NCBI GenBank assembly: GCA_041749075.1
Contig: JBGTBY010000012.1
Span: 44,583-108,582, forward strand
DNA: 64,000 nucleotides
Direction of reading: 5' to 3'
DNA from: CAMTWZ01 sp041749075
Lineage (GTDB): Bacteria; Bacteroidota; Rhodothermia; Balneolales; HLUCCA01
The translations under genes and the position numbers were made by a program. Below the pieces are notes generated by a model. The model was not told the DNA's origin and searched no databases. It saw only the letters and a list, made by a program, of their open reading frames with translations. Shown one piece after another: positions 26,045 through 34,941 of the stretch. Positions within the stretch are counted from its first letter, which is position 1, and each line of letters begins with the position of its first letter.

Positions 26045-26745
26045 CACGACTCCGCATCGCACCAACTCCGAGCGGGTTCTTGCATGAAGGAAATCGGCAC
26101 AACTTCCGGCTTATATCAACATTGCGCGACGAACTGGGCGCATCCCTACTGCTTCGTATTGACGATTTGGATGCGGAGCGCACACGTCCCGAATACATCC
26201 AGCATATTTTCGATGTATTAGCCGAAGAATCCATCCCTTGGGATATTGGTCCGAAAGACGCGACCGACTTCCAAGCCAATTGGAGCCAGCATCATCGGAT
26301 GGATGACTATCACTTGCTATTGTCCCGATTGCGCGTCGAAGGACATCTTTTTGCCTGCACCTGCAGCCGCAGCGAGTGGAACGGATTCGAGGGAATAGGT
26401 TGTCCGCGCGGATGTCATGAGCAAACCATGTCTTTCGACACACCGGATGCCTCTTGGCGCTTGCGGATGGATGCACCTGTCGCCGAACCCGGCCTCACCA
26501 TCGTGCGACAGCGCAGCGGCATGCCAGCGTATCACATCGCCACATTGAGTGATGATGTGCGGTTCGGCATCACGCATATCGTGCGTGGCGAGGATTTGAG
26601 AACATCCTCGGAATTGCAATTGGATATCGCCCGGCGCCTAAATCTTGTGACTTTTTTGGATGCGGAACTTCGTCATCATGAGCTGATTCTGGATGCGGAT
26701 GGGAAGAAATTATCGAAGACATCTCATTTATCCTCCGAGGGCTAA
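26041..26745 (+). CDS. gluQ: Glutamyl-Q tRNA(Asp) synthetase-like protein, shortened C-terminus
   Basis: 234 residues from a TTG that overlaps the ribBA stop. A class I synthetase catalytic core: APTPSGFLHEGNRHNF (HIGH-type), IDDLDAERTRPEY, the zinc cluster CTCSRSEWNGFEGIGCPRGC, and the KMSKS-like GKKLSKTSH. Full GluQ enzymes are near 290-300 residues and continue for about 50-60 residues after this motif. Here the frame ends 7 residues later, with SSEG and the stop encoded inside a REP palindrome. The enzyme charges queuosine in tRNA-Asp. It may be a functional short form or a REP-truncated gene. Confidence 0.8.
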   Translation: MTRLRIAPTPSGFLHEGNRHNFRLISTLRDELGASLLLRIDDLDAERTRPEYIQHIFDVLAEESIPWDIGPKDATDFQANWSQHHRMDDYHLLLSRLRVEGHLFACTCSRSEWNGFEGIGCPRGCHEQTMSFDTPDASWRLRMDAPVAEPGLTIVRQRSGMPAYHIATLSDDVRFGITHIVRGEDLRTSSELQLDIARRLNLVTFLDAELRHHELILDADGKKLSKTSHLSSEG

Positions 26746-26914
26746 AGCCCTCGGCTAGATTTTAATCATTCTTAATTCCGAGGGCTAAAGCCCTCGGCTA
26801 GATTGCTGAAACCCAGGGCAGGATTTTTATTGAATTCTTATTCTTGCCGAGGGCTTCAGCCCTTGGATAAGAAAATCCAATCATCTTCATCTTGCCGAGG
26901 GCTTCAGCCCTCGG
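26735..26914 (+). repeat. Cluster of four REP palindromes in inverted pairs
   Basis: REP1 (26735-26754) and REP2 (26778-26797) are CCGAGGGCTAAAGCCCTCGG followed by CTAGATT. REP3 (26847-26866) and REP4 (26895-26914) are the same element in reverse orientation (CCGAGGGCTTCAGCCC(T/T)(C/T)GG, preceded by CTTG), with one mismatch in REP3. A half-copy (AACCCAGGGCAGGATT) lies at about 26808-26823. The head-to-head pairs resemble bacterial BIMEs. They lie directly 3' of the transposase gene. Confidence 0.85.
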
Positions 26915-26925
26915 ATAAGAATAAA

Positions 26926-27333
26926 TCATATCCATTCCTGAGAAGAATCAATGCTAGATTTGGAATGGTGTTGCTTCTGATTTCGGATGTAGCGCGCCAC
27001 CCGCCTCACATCCCGCTCACTCACTGAGCAAACGAAATAACCATCCTGCCAGATCAGTTTGGATTTGATGAGTTGATCCCGATTGCATCGAAAGGCGCTG
27101 CCACCTTTCACTTGCTGCATGATCTCCGAAGCCGATATGGTTGGCGGACACTTGACCAGCATATGCACATGATCCGGCATGCCATTGATTTCAATGACAA
27201 TGCAATTCTTCTTTCCATATTCATCTCTAAGAATCTCATGCAGATAGGGCTCTGAATCGACATCGATCAGAGGTCTTCTGAACTTAGTCGCAAAGACGAA
27301 ATGCATATAAATGATATGGATGCTTTGTGGCAT
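26926..27333 (-). CDS. REP-associated tyrosine transposase (IS200-like, RAYT)
   Basis: 135 residues from ATG 27333, which fits the family N-terminus MPQSIHIIYMHFVFATK; a TTG seven codons earlier is unlikely. It is a Y1 HUH transposase with the His pair in MPDHVHMLVK and the nucleophile Tyr in IWQDGYFVCSVS, and ends with YIRNQKQHH. Single-domain proteins of this type mobilise REP sequences through single-stranded DNA. Four REPs stand just beyond its stop codon. Confidence 0.9.
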   Translation of the reverse strand: MPQSIHIIYMHFVFATKFRRPLIDVDSEPYLHEILRDEYGKKNCIVIEINGMPDHVHMLVKCPPTISASEIMQQVKGGSAFRCNRDQLIKSKLIWQDGYFVCSVSERDVRRVARYIRNQKQHHSKSSIDSSQEWI

Positions 27334-27424
27334 TCCACATAGTACACTTAACAAGGTTATTGCGGCAAAACTTTCTTTCCGGAATCTGTGACCTCATTTC
27401 AATCCTTTTCACTATGTTGACCAA

Positions 27425-28561
27425 ATGACCATCGACTCCCTCATTTCGTTCAGGAAAGAACTGCATCGGTATCCTGAAGTGTCGGGAAACGAGCATGAAA
27501 CGGCGAAACGGATTTCCGCTTTTCTGGCCAAAACCTCGCCCGACCTGCTGATTGAATCCCTCGGCACAACTGGTATCGCGGCTGTGTACAAGGGCTCCAA
27601 ACCCGGAAAACGACTCCTTATCCGATGCGAGCTCGACGCCCTTCCCATCGCCGAAATCAATACATTCTCGCATCGATCGACGCATACCGGCGTGTCGCAT
27701 ATGTGCGGGCACGACGGGCATATGGCCATTTTATGCGGCCTGGCGGATGAATTGGGTCGGAAGCGGCCCGAATCCGGTTCCGTGGTTCTACTGTTCCAAC
27801 CCGCAGAGGAAAATGGTCATGGCGCGAGAGACATATTGAACGATCCTCGATTTAATGATATCAAACCGGACTGGGTGGTGGCGTTGCATAATATTCCGGG
27901 TGTTGAAATGGGTCAGGTGATTGTGAAAACCGGCACCTTCACACCCGCGGTGAACAGCATCCTCATCAAATTGACTGGAAAAACCGCGCATGCGGGTGAG
28001 CCGCACAATGGTGTGAATCCGGCATTGGCCATGGCCGACATCCTCCAAGAACTCATGACGTGGCCTGTTCCGGATATTTCGGACCCTAATTTTTGCCTCG
28101 TTACCCCGGTTTATGCGCACTTAGGTGAAAAAGCATATGGTGTTTCGGCAGGTGAAGGCGAGGTGCATATCACCATCCGAAGCCTCACCAATGACGGAAT
28201 GCGGGCCTTGGAAGCGAAAGCCGAGGAAACCGTTCGACAGATCGCAAAAAAGCATAAGCTGGACGTGGATATCTCCTGGACCGAATCCTTCTTCGCGAAC
28301 ATCAATGATCAAAAAATGGTGCAGTGGATCGCCCAGGCCGCGGTGACCGAAGAATTGGACTTGAACACAAAACCCACACCATTTGGCTTCGGAGAAGATT
28401 TCGGACTGTTCACGGATCGATATCCCGGCGCCATGTTCGGACTCGGGGCCGGCACGAACACCCCAGCCCTGCACAATCCGGATTACGACTTTCCCGATGA
28501 CCTCATTTCCATCGGCATCCGTGTCTTCTCTCGCCTCATCCGAACGGTGCAGCATGACTGA
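27425..28561 (+). CDS. M20D-family amidohydrolase (N-acyl-amino acid hydrolase type)
   Basis: 378 residues. M20 peptidase motifs: FRKELHRYPEVSGNE, metal site MCGHDGHMAI, LFQPAEENGHGA, KTAHAGEPHNGVNP (dimerisation domain) and FGEDFG near the end. Family members remove acyl groups from amino acids or cleave hippurate-like amides in the cytoplasm. No signal peptide is present. The last 8 nt overlap alr, so the two are coupled. Confidence 0.9.
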   Translation: MTIDSLISFRKELHRYPEVSGNEHETAKRISAFLAKTSPDLLIESLGTTGIAAVYKGSKPGKRLLIRCELDALPIAEINTFSHRSTHTGVSHMCGHDGHMAILCGLADELGRKRPESGSVVLLFQPAEENGHGARDILNDPRFNDIKPDWVVALHNIPGVEMGQVIVKTGTFTPAVNSILIKLTGKTAHAGEPHNGVNPALAMADILQELMTWPVPDISDPNFCLVTPVYAHLGEKAYGVSAGEGEVHITIRSLTNDGMRALEAKAEETVRQIAKKHKLDVDISWTESFFANINDQKMVQWIAQAAVTEELDLNTKPTPFGFGEDFGLFTDRYPGAMFGLGAGTNTPALHNPDYDFPDDLISIGIRVFSRLIRTVQHD

Positions 28562-29702
28562 TTCCTGTGTCATAGAACTGCATCACGACGCACTGCGGAC
28601 GAACATCGACTTTCTGAAAACGCATCTTGGTCCGGATGTGATCCTGTCTTCGGTAGTGAAAGGAAACGCCTATGGCCACGGTATCCGCGAATTCACCGGC
28701 ATGGCGTTCGATTGCGGCGTTGCGCATTTCAGCGTGTTCAGCGCGGATGAAGCCTTGAATGTGCGGGATGTGACCGGAAACGACGCCACCATCCTCATCA
28801 TGGGGGATGTGGAAGGCGATTCGTTGGCCTGGGCGATCGAACATGGCATCGAGTTCTATGTGTTCGACACGAACCGCCTTGAAGCCGCCATCCGCATCGC
28901 CAAAAAAACTGGTGTTCCGGCCCGCATCCACCTGGAAGTCGAAACTGGCATGAATCGGACTGGATTTCCGGAATCGGATCTTCCTCGGATATTGAAATTG
29001 ATTCAGGTTGAGGCTCGACACATCGAGTTCCGAGGCTTATGCACGCATTATGCCGGAGCGGAAACCATCTCAAACCACGAACGCGTGCGCTCACAGATCG
29101 TACGGTTTAAGGAGATGTCACAACGAGTGGAGGATTTCGGGCTGAAGCCGGCTTTGCATCATTCCGCCTGTTCAGCCGCATCGGTGATGTTTCCTGAAAC
29201 GCATATGGACATGGTGCGGATCGGGATCATGCAATACGGATTGTGGTCGAGTCCGGAAACCTTTGCGAATCATGCCAACCGTCATCAGTACACGATCGAT
29301 CCATTGCGCCGCGTGATCGCCTGGAAAAGCCGAATCTTGAACATCAAACAGGTGCAAGGTGGCGAATATATCGGATATGGGGATCGGTTCATTTCGCAAC
29401 ATCCTATGAGGCTGGCTGTGATTCCAGTCGGTTATTCGCACGGTTACAGCCGGGTTCTAAGCAACCAAGGACGAGTCCTGATCCGCGAAACCCATTGCCC
29501 GGTTGTTGGCACGGTGAACATGAACATGTTTGTGGTGGATGTGTCCGATGTGCCGGATGCGGACAAAGGCGATGAGGTCGTGCTGATCGGCACCCAAGGC
29601 TCGCAATCGGTGTCGATCGCCTCGTTCAGCGAATTCAGCAATCAGTTGAATTACGAGCTTCTAACCCGCTTGCCCCACAACATCCGCCGCGTGGTCGTCT
29701 GA
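28554..29702 (+). CDS. alr: Alanine racemase
   Basis: 382 residues from ATG 28554; the frame is open further upstream but that part is a shadow of the preceding gene. The PLP lysine lies in SVVKGNAYGHG. LEVETGMNRTGF, FRGLCTHYAGA, MVRIGIMQYGLW and GYSHGYSR are family motifs. The region that usually reads VGRVSMD is VGTVNMNM here, with Asn in place of the common Asp. It supplies D-alanine for peptidoglycan. Its 3' end overlaps the convergent AraC/Ogt gene by 42 nt. Confidence 0.92.
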   Translation: MTDSCVIELHHDALRTNIDFLKTHLGPDVILSSVVKGNAYGHGIREFTGMAFDCGVAHFSVFSADEALNVRDVTGNDATILIMGDVEGDSLAWAIEHGIEFYVFDTNRLEAAIRIAKKTGVPARIHLEVETGMNRTGFPESDLPRILKLIQVEARHIEFRGLCTHYAGAETISNHERVRSQIVRFKEMSQRVEDFGLKPALHHSACSAASVMFPETHMDMVRIGIMQYGLWSSPETFANHANRHQYTIDPLRRVIAWKSRILNIKQVQGGEYIGYGDRFISQHPMRLAVIPVGYSHGYSRVLSNQGRVLIRETHCPVVGTVNMNMFVVDVSDVPDADKGDEVVLIGTQGSQSVSIASFSEFSNQLNYELLTRLPHNIRRVVV

Positions 29703-30524
29703 CCGCATCCTTTCCCATCCGATCATGGCTGTTTTCATGGTGCTGCCATAATAGTAGTTGCCGATGTTCCCTTCACGACGAATCACACGATGACACGGGA
29801 TGAGATACGCGATCGGATTATCTCCTACCGCCGAACCAACGGCCCGATTCGCTTTGGGATGCCCTATTTGCTCGGCGATTCCGCCATAGGTCGTGAGGTG
29901 TCCGGCCGGAATGGTTAACAAGGCCTCCCATACTTTGATCTGAAACGGAGTTCCTTTCAACATCACCTTCATCGGCTTGCCTGAGTCCTCATTCCCGAAT
30001 ATCCGATCGACCATGGGTTTCGTGGCGTCAGCATGCTCTCGGACGTCGGCAGATGGCCACATGTTTTTGAGCCGGGCGATGGCCGCATCCGCATCCCCCA
30101 GCACAAAACTCAAGTGGCAAATCCCCCGATCTGTGATGGCGATGAGGCAATCACCGAACGGTGTGGGATGAATGCCGTATCGGATGGTCAGGTTGCGCCC
30201 CATCGTAGCGAATTGACCCGGTGTCATCGCTTCGATTTTCACAAAATGATCGTACGCACGGGATGGAGACGACAACCCGACGTGATCGGAGGCGTTCGAA
30301 ATGGACGAATGCGAAATTAGTGCCGATTTCAAGGATTCGACCGTGAGATACTGAAGAAAGGTTTTCGGGGTGATCCCGGCCCATCCGGTGAACACCTTAT
30401 GGAAGTGGGTCGGACTCATATGCACATGTGCGGCGATATCATCCAATGAAGGCTGATTGGGCACATTTGCAGCGATGTAGGCGATCGCGGCTTCGACCGT
30501 CGAATAGGCGTTGGATTCAGTCAT
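29661..30524 (-). CDS. AraC-type regulator fused to O6-methylguanine-DNA methyltransferase (Ada-like)
   Basis: 287 residues from ATG 30524. Residues about 1-105 are an AraC/XylS helix-turn-helix (SLDDIAAHVHMSPTHFHKVF, GITPKTFLQYL). Residues about 110-280 are an Ogt domain with the methyl-acceptor Cys in AYLIPCHRVI and the arginine-finger helix ANRAVGSAVGDNP. It lacks the N-terminal zinc domain of E. coli Ada, so it is the short two-domain form. It repairs alkylated guanine and may regulate its own response. Confidence 0.92.
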   Translation of the reverse strand: MTESNAYSTVEAAIAYIAANVPNQPSLDDIAAHVHMSPTHFHKVFTGWAGITPKTFLQYLTVESLKSALISHSSISNASDHVGLSSPSRAYDHFVKIEAMTPGQFATMGRNLTIRYGIHPTPFGDCLIAITDRGICHLSFVLGDADAAIARLKNMWPSADVREHADATKPMVDRIFGNEDSGKPMKVMLKGTPFQIKVWEALLTIPAGHLTTYGGIAEQIGHPKANRAVGSAVGDNPIAYLIPCHRVIRREGNIGNYYYGSTMKTAMIGWERMRSDDHAADVVGQAG

Positions 30525-30624
30525 TTTGGAATCTACGAGAGGGCATCGGGCACAACAACCCGATTCTTCCGATATTATACCCAAGTCGTTGTAAACAAAT
30601 TGTCGTTTTCGTTGTTCTAGATAT

Positions 30625-31809
30625 ATGATCGTTCCAGCTATACCCAAAGATGAGGCCGACCGCCTCAGCGCACTCTATTCCTATGGCATTTTGGATACGG
30701 AGGCGGAATCCGATTTCGACGAACTCGTCAAATTGGCCTCTTACATCACAGATACTCCGATTTCGTTGATCACCTTGATCGACAAAGACCGGCAATGGTA
30801 CAAATCCAAACTCGGAATTGATGGGAAGGAGACCGCTCGTGAAGTCGCCTTTTGCGCCTATGCGATCCATCAGAATTCGTTGATGGTGGTACCCGATGCC
30901 ACAAAAGATGATCGATTCGTGGGCAATCCCTTTGTGACCGGTACACCCGACATCCGCTTCTACGCCGGCATGCCCTTGACCACGCCAACCGGGTTCAAAC
31001 TCGGAACCCTGTGCGTGATCGACGACAAACCCCGCACTTTGACCCCAGATCAAGTTTCGGCCTTGGAAATTTTGGGCAAGCATGTGATGAAACTCATGGA
31101 ATTACGACGCCGCAACGAGGAAATGAAACGCCTCGGCGAGTTGCATAAGAGATTGCTGTCGATCATTGGTCACGACCTGCGAAGTCCGATCAACAACATC
31201 CGAAGCCTGATTGAATTGGCCACCGAACATGATCTGTCTATTGAAGAACTGAACAGCATGTTACCTGGACTCAAGAAATCGGTCGATTCGACCTCCCTAC
31301 TGTTAAACAACTTGTTGGAATGGGCCAGCTCGCAATTGCATACTCGGACGATTTTCAAGAAGCCGCTTCCCTTGATGAAAATCGCACACAGCCTGATTGA
31401 GAGCAATCAGTTGCTTTTCCAACGAAAATCCAACCACGTGATCAACTCCATCCAGGTTGACCATATCGCAATGGGGGATCGGAATATGACCGATTTCATC
31501 CTCCGAAACCTGTTGATGAATGCGAACAAGTTCACCGAAAACGGAACCATCACCCTCAGTTCCAGCATCGTCGGAGACACCATCATTTTGACCGTTTCGG
31601 ATACCGGTTCGGGCATAGAACCGGCAATTCTCCAGCATGTTTTCGATTGGGAAGTGAAAACCAGCACCACTGGTTCGCAAGGCGAAAAAGGCAGCGGCTT
31701 AGGCTTGCCCATGTCGTTTGAATTCGCCCAATCCCAGGGTGGCACTTTAACCGTTGAGTCGACATTCGGATCCGGCTCCCTATTCTCTTTAATCTTACCG
31801 ATCGCATGA
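30625..31809 (+). CDS. GAF-domain sensor histidine kinase (first of tandem pair)
   Basis: 394 residues, soluble. The N-terminus DEADRLSALYSYGILDTEAE leads into a GAF domain (residues about 25-165; YAGMPLTTPTGFKLGTLCVID). The HisKA H-box is SIIGHDLRSPINNIRSL (residues about 175-195). The HATPase has NLLMNANKFTENG (N-box), SDTGSGI and GSGLGLPMS. It lacks membrane segments. It overlaps the next kinase by 4 nt (ATGA). No response regulator is adjacent. Confidence 0.9.
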   Translation: MIVPAIPKDEADRLSALYSYGILDTEAESDFDELVKLASYITDTPISLITLIDKDRQWYKSKLGIDGKETAREVAFCAYAIHQNSLMVVPDATKDDRFVGNPFVTGTPDIRFYAGMPLTTPTGFKLGTLCVIDDKPRTLTPDQVSALEILGKHVMKLMELRRRNEEMKRLGELHKRLLSIIGHDLRSPINNIRSLIELATEHDLSIEELNSMLPGLKKSVDSTSLLLNNLLEWASSQLHTRTIFKKPLPLMKIAHSLIESNQLLFQRKSNHVINSIQVDHIAMGDRNMTDFILRNLLMNANKFTENGTITLSSSIVGDTIILTVSDTGSGIEPAILQHVFDWEVKTSTTGSQGEKGSGLGLPMSFEFAQSQGGTLTVESTFGSGSLFSLILPIA

Positions 31810-32972
31810 TCCCTGCACCCATACCTTCGAACGACCTCGATCGCATCAACGCCTTGAACGAATACGACATCATGGATTCCGAACCAGAATCCGATTACGA
31901 TTCCATTGTGGATCTGGCATCCAAGATTTGCGAAGCTCCGATTTCATTGGTCACGCTGGTCAATGAAGACCGGCAATGGTATAAGGCCAAAACCGGAATC
32001 GATGGGCATGAAACCCCTCGTGAGGAAGCGTTTTGCGCATACACCATTTTGGATAACGAGCTCTTTGAGGTGGAAGACACGTTTTTTGATGAACGGTTCC
32101 TTCAGCATCCTGGAGTTGACGGTGACCCGTTTATTCGTTTTTATGCCGGCATGCCGTTGCGATCCCCATCCGGATACAATCTGGGATCCTTATGTGTGAT
32201 TGACCGCGTGCCACGCAAACTCACCGAATTTCAAAAAAACGCGCTCCGAACACTCAGTCAGCATGTGATCAAGCTGTTTGAGTTGCGTCGAAAGAATCGG
32301 GAGCTGAAACTGCTGCAGGTTACGCAAAGCCGAATGATGTCGATCATCGGGCATGATCTCCGTAGTCCGATCGCCTCCATCAACGCATTGTTTGAAATTC
32401 TGGATGAGTATGACATGTCGATGGAGGAATTGAAGAAGCTCCTACCGGACATTCGGAAAAGCGCGGAATCGACTGGTGAATTGGTCATCAATCTGTTGGA
32501 TTGGGCTCAGTCTCAGATGGCCGGACTCAAAATCAACAAATCATCCCTCCCGATCCGATACATCGTGCAATCGGTGATTGATGACAATGAACGGATATTC
32601 ACTCGCAAATCGAATACGATAGTGAACCAGGTGACTGATGATCTTCATGTGATTGGCGATCGCCGGATGATCGAATTCATCTTCCGGAATCTGATCCTGA
32701 ATGCGAATAAGTTCACATCCGACGGAACCATCACCATCCGTTATGAGAATGGAACCTTTTCGATTACCGATACGGGAATTGGTATTCCGGAATCCCGCAT
32801 GAAGGACTTGTTTTCTTGGGACCATCGAATGAGCACTCCCGGCACAAATGATGAAAAAGGATCCGGATTGGGATTGCCGATGTGCCATGAATTCGTGAAC
32901 GCCCATGGCGGACGCATCTGGGTGGAATCCGCAGTAGGGGCCGGAACCACGATCCGTTTCACCTTGTCATGA
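31806..32972 (+). CDS. GAF-domain sensor histidine kinase (second of tandem pair)
   Basis: 388 residues and a clear paralogue of the preceding protein along its whole length: NALNEYDIMDSEPESDYD, YAGMPLRSPSGYNLGSLCVID, H-box SIIGHDLRSPIASINAL, N-box NLILNANKFTSDG, ITDTGIGIP and GSGLGLPMC. The two arose by tandem duplication and may form heterodimers. It overlaps the beta-lactamase gene downstream by 4 nt. Confidence 0.9.
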   Translation: MIPAPIPSNDLDRINALNEYDIMDSEPESDYDSIVDLASKICEAPISLVTLVNEDRQWYKAKTGIDGHETPREEAFCAYTILDNELFEVEDTFFDERFLQHPGVDGDPFIRFYAGMPLRSPSGYNLGSLCVIDRVPRKLTEFQKNALRTLSQHVIKLFELRRKNRELKLLQVTQSRMMSIIGHDLRSPIASINALFEILDEYDMSMEELKKLLPDIRKSAESTGELVINLLDWAQSQMAGLKINKSSLPIRYIVQSVIDDNERIFTRKSNTIVNQVTDDLHVIGDRRMIEFIFRNLILNANKFTSDGTITIRYENGTFSITDTGIGIPESRMKDLFSWDHRMSTPGTNDEKGSGLGLPMCHEFVNAHGGRIWVESAVGAGTTIRFTLS

Positions 32973-33748
32973 TCCTGGCGATCCTCGTTCCTCTTATGCT
33001 TGCCTCTCCACCATTGCAGACGCTGCTCGATTCGCTTCCTTCTGCTATCAATGTGAGCATCCGCATCGAAAAAATCGATGGCACGGTGCTGTTCGCCCAT
33101 CGCGACGACGCCATCACACCATCCGCCAGCGTCATCAAGATTCCGATTCTGGCGGTGATGTTGGAAGAAGCCCGAGCGGGGCGATTTCAGATGGATGGTA
33201 TCGGCCTTGTGAAGAAAGACGACATGGTGGGCGGAACCGGGATCCTTCAATCGCATCCATCCGACACATCGCTCACCTGGCGGAGATTGGCGGAACTGAT
33301 GATATCCGTGAGCGACAATTCAGCCACGAACGCGATCATACGGGAGCTTGGAATGGACACCATCAACCGTTATCTGTCGGATTGGGCCCTTGAACACACC
33401 CGATTGCGGCGCGAGATGATGGATTTCGAATCGCAGCGCCAAGGTCGTGAAAACACAACGACTCCCGCGGAGATGAATGCGGTGCTGAAGCGCTTCGCAA
33501 CGGATTCCGAGTTCATACGGATCCTGCTGTTGTGCGAGGATGACACCACCTTGCCAGCTGGATTCCCGGACGGAACCCGCTTCGCTCACAAGACCGGCAC
33601 GTTGACCATCGTGCGAGGTGATGCGGGGATCCTGCTGGGTGAATCCCCGCTTGTGGTATCTGTCTTTGTGAGCGGGTTCGAGACCTTGGCTCAGGCCGAA
33701 GCGATCTTAGAGCAGATCGGCCACCGAATACACCACGACTTGCTGTGA
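32969..33748 (+). CDS. Class A beta-lactamase-family serine hydrolase
   Basis: 259 residues with a short N-terminal hydrophobic export segment. Active-site motifs are all present: SVIK (SxxK, in TPSASVIKIP), SDN in SVSDNSATN, RENTTTPAEM (omega-loop Glu166 position) and HKTGT (KTG). The protein is slightly shorter than typical class A enzymes (about 285). It should act in the periplasm on beta-lactams or related peptidoglycan substrates. It is translationally coupled to the GAF kinases. Its 3' end overlaps the convergent propeller gene by 42 nt. Confidence 0.85.
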   Translation: MILAILVPLMLASPPLQTLLDSLPSAINVSIRIEKIDGTVLFAHRDDAITPSASVIKIPILAVMLEEARAGRFQMDGIGLVKKDDMVGGTGILQSHPSDTSLTWRRLAELMISVSDNSATNAIIRELGMDTINRYLSDWALEHTRLRREMMDFESQRQGRENTTTPAEMNAVLKRFATDSEFIRILLLCEDDTTLPAGFPDGTRFAHKTGTLTIVRGDAGILLGESPLVVSVFVSGFETLAQAEAILEQIGHRIHHDLL

Positions 33749-34798
33749 GGTGTCCGGCATCCGCTGGATGCCATAGAGAGTGTTGTTCCGAACAAGGAAA
33801 AAGGTGACTGCCCGAGCCATATCAAATGATTTGAGGAGATTTCCTTGCTTATCGAGAATGAGCCATTTGTCGGTATCCGGATTCTCCACATCGCCTAGAT
33901 TCAGGAAGATCTTGCCATCCACATCCACATGGAAATTATCGAACGCCGGCTTGGTGGTATACAGGTCCTCAAGGATTTGTGAATGGGTTTCTGGTGGATA
34001 ATTGGTCAAAGAAACCTCACTTTTGTCTGCTTGGCGATAACCCACATCCACCCGCACGGTTCCAAGAGAATTGCCATCGATATCGAACTTTTTGATCCGC
34101 ACACTATCGCTCCACGCATAATGAAACACATCATCTGGCGTGAGTCGGTAATGACTTCGACGACGGAAAGGCGTAGGGGCGAAGATGGTCATGCCACTCA
34201 TCGAGATGATCTTGGATTCAGGCACTTTCAGCGGCATCATCTTCGGATTATAAACCGATCCATCACGATTCAACAGCGCAATGAAGCCTTCCTGCGATCC
34301 ATCGGGCAATCGGTCGAATCCCTCGATCACATAGTGGTTCGACGACATTAGAACGCCTCTTGGGATGCGTCCTTCAGGTAGGCGGATGTCCATGGAATGG
34401 ACCAGTTCCAACTGATTTCCCGCATTCAATGTCATACTGGTGAGGCGGGCGAGATTCACATCAAACACATAAAACGTGTCTCTGGCCACAAACGCATTGG
34501 TCATGCTGCGAAATTCACCCGGGCCCTCTCCGGCTCGACCAAATGTTCCACCGGGCTTTCCATCGGGCGTAAAATGGACCACATGATTCTGCTTCCGATC
34601 CACAAGGAACAGGTTTCCTTTCGAATCGGCAGTGAGGCTTCCCATCTGATCGCTGAACAGGACATCATCCGATTCGGTGATGGTGGTCACCAATGTCGGC
34701 TGGATGGCTACCTCAGAGTAGGTTTCGAGGTACTCAGTCAGGGAATTCGACCCGCGGCTGCACGAGACGACAAGTAGAAGCAATAGGAGTTTTTTCAT
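33707..34798 (-). CDS. 6-bladed beta-propeller lipoprotein
   Basis: 363 residues. The lipoprotein signal MKKLLLLLLVVSC is followed by propeller-type repeats: GNLFLVDRKQNHVVHFTPDGK, RAGEGPGEF, and later blades. It belongs to the 6-bladed propeller (NHL-like) lipoproteins common in Bacteroidota, probably periplasmic or surface-exposed, function unknown. Its ATG lies 10 nt past the stop of the sufU 3' remnant, which suggests it once followed sufU in an operon. Confidence 0.8.
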   Translation of the reverse strand: MKKLLLLLLVVSCSRGSNSLTEYLETYSEVAIQPTLVTTITESDDVLFSDQMGSLTADSKGNLFLVDRKQNHVVHFTPDGKPGGTFGRAGEGPGEFRSMTNAFVARDTFYVFDVNLARLTSMTLNAGNQLELVHSMDIRLPEGRIPRGVLMSSNHYVIEGFDRLPDGSQEGFIALLNRDGSVYNPKMMPLKVPESKIISMSGMTIFAPTPFRRRSHYRLTPDDVFHYAWSDSVRIKKFDIDGNSLGTVRVDVGYRQADKSEVSLTNYPPETHSQILEDLYTTKPAFDNFHVDVDGKIFLNLGDVENPDTDKWLILDKQGNLLKSFDMARAVTFFLVRNNTLYGIQRMPDTSQQVVVYSVADLL

Positions 34799-34807
34799 GA
34801 TGTAGAC

Positions 34808-34872
34808 TTAGGTGGTTGCCTGAATATACGCCTCCAAACTCAACATCACGCATTTTAAGCGGGTGGGATATT
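34808..34872 (-). pseudogene. Detached 3' end of sufU
   Basis: Minus-strand reading gives YPTRLKCVMLSLEAYIQATT and a TAA at 34808-34810, the expected C-terminus of a SufU/IscU protein including its third Cys ligand. Positions 34828-34869 match 36019-36060 in the intact gene at 37 of 42 bases. No start or upstream part of the gene is present here. Confidence 0.8.
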
Positions 34873-34941
34873 ACTAACTTTACTATATCCTGATCTTACA
34901 TCCAGGGGATTTGAACAATCAACAGAAACAACCTCCAACAC

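Noticed and set aside
28383..28553. 57-residue extension of alanine racemase
   Set aside because: It is a second frame inside the M20 gene; ATG 28554 gives the usual racemase N-terminus.
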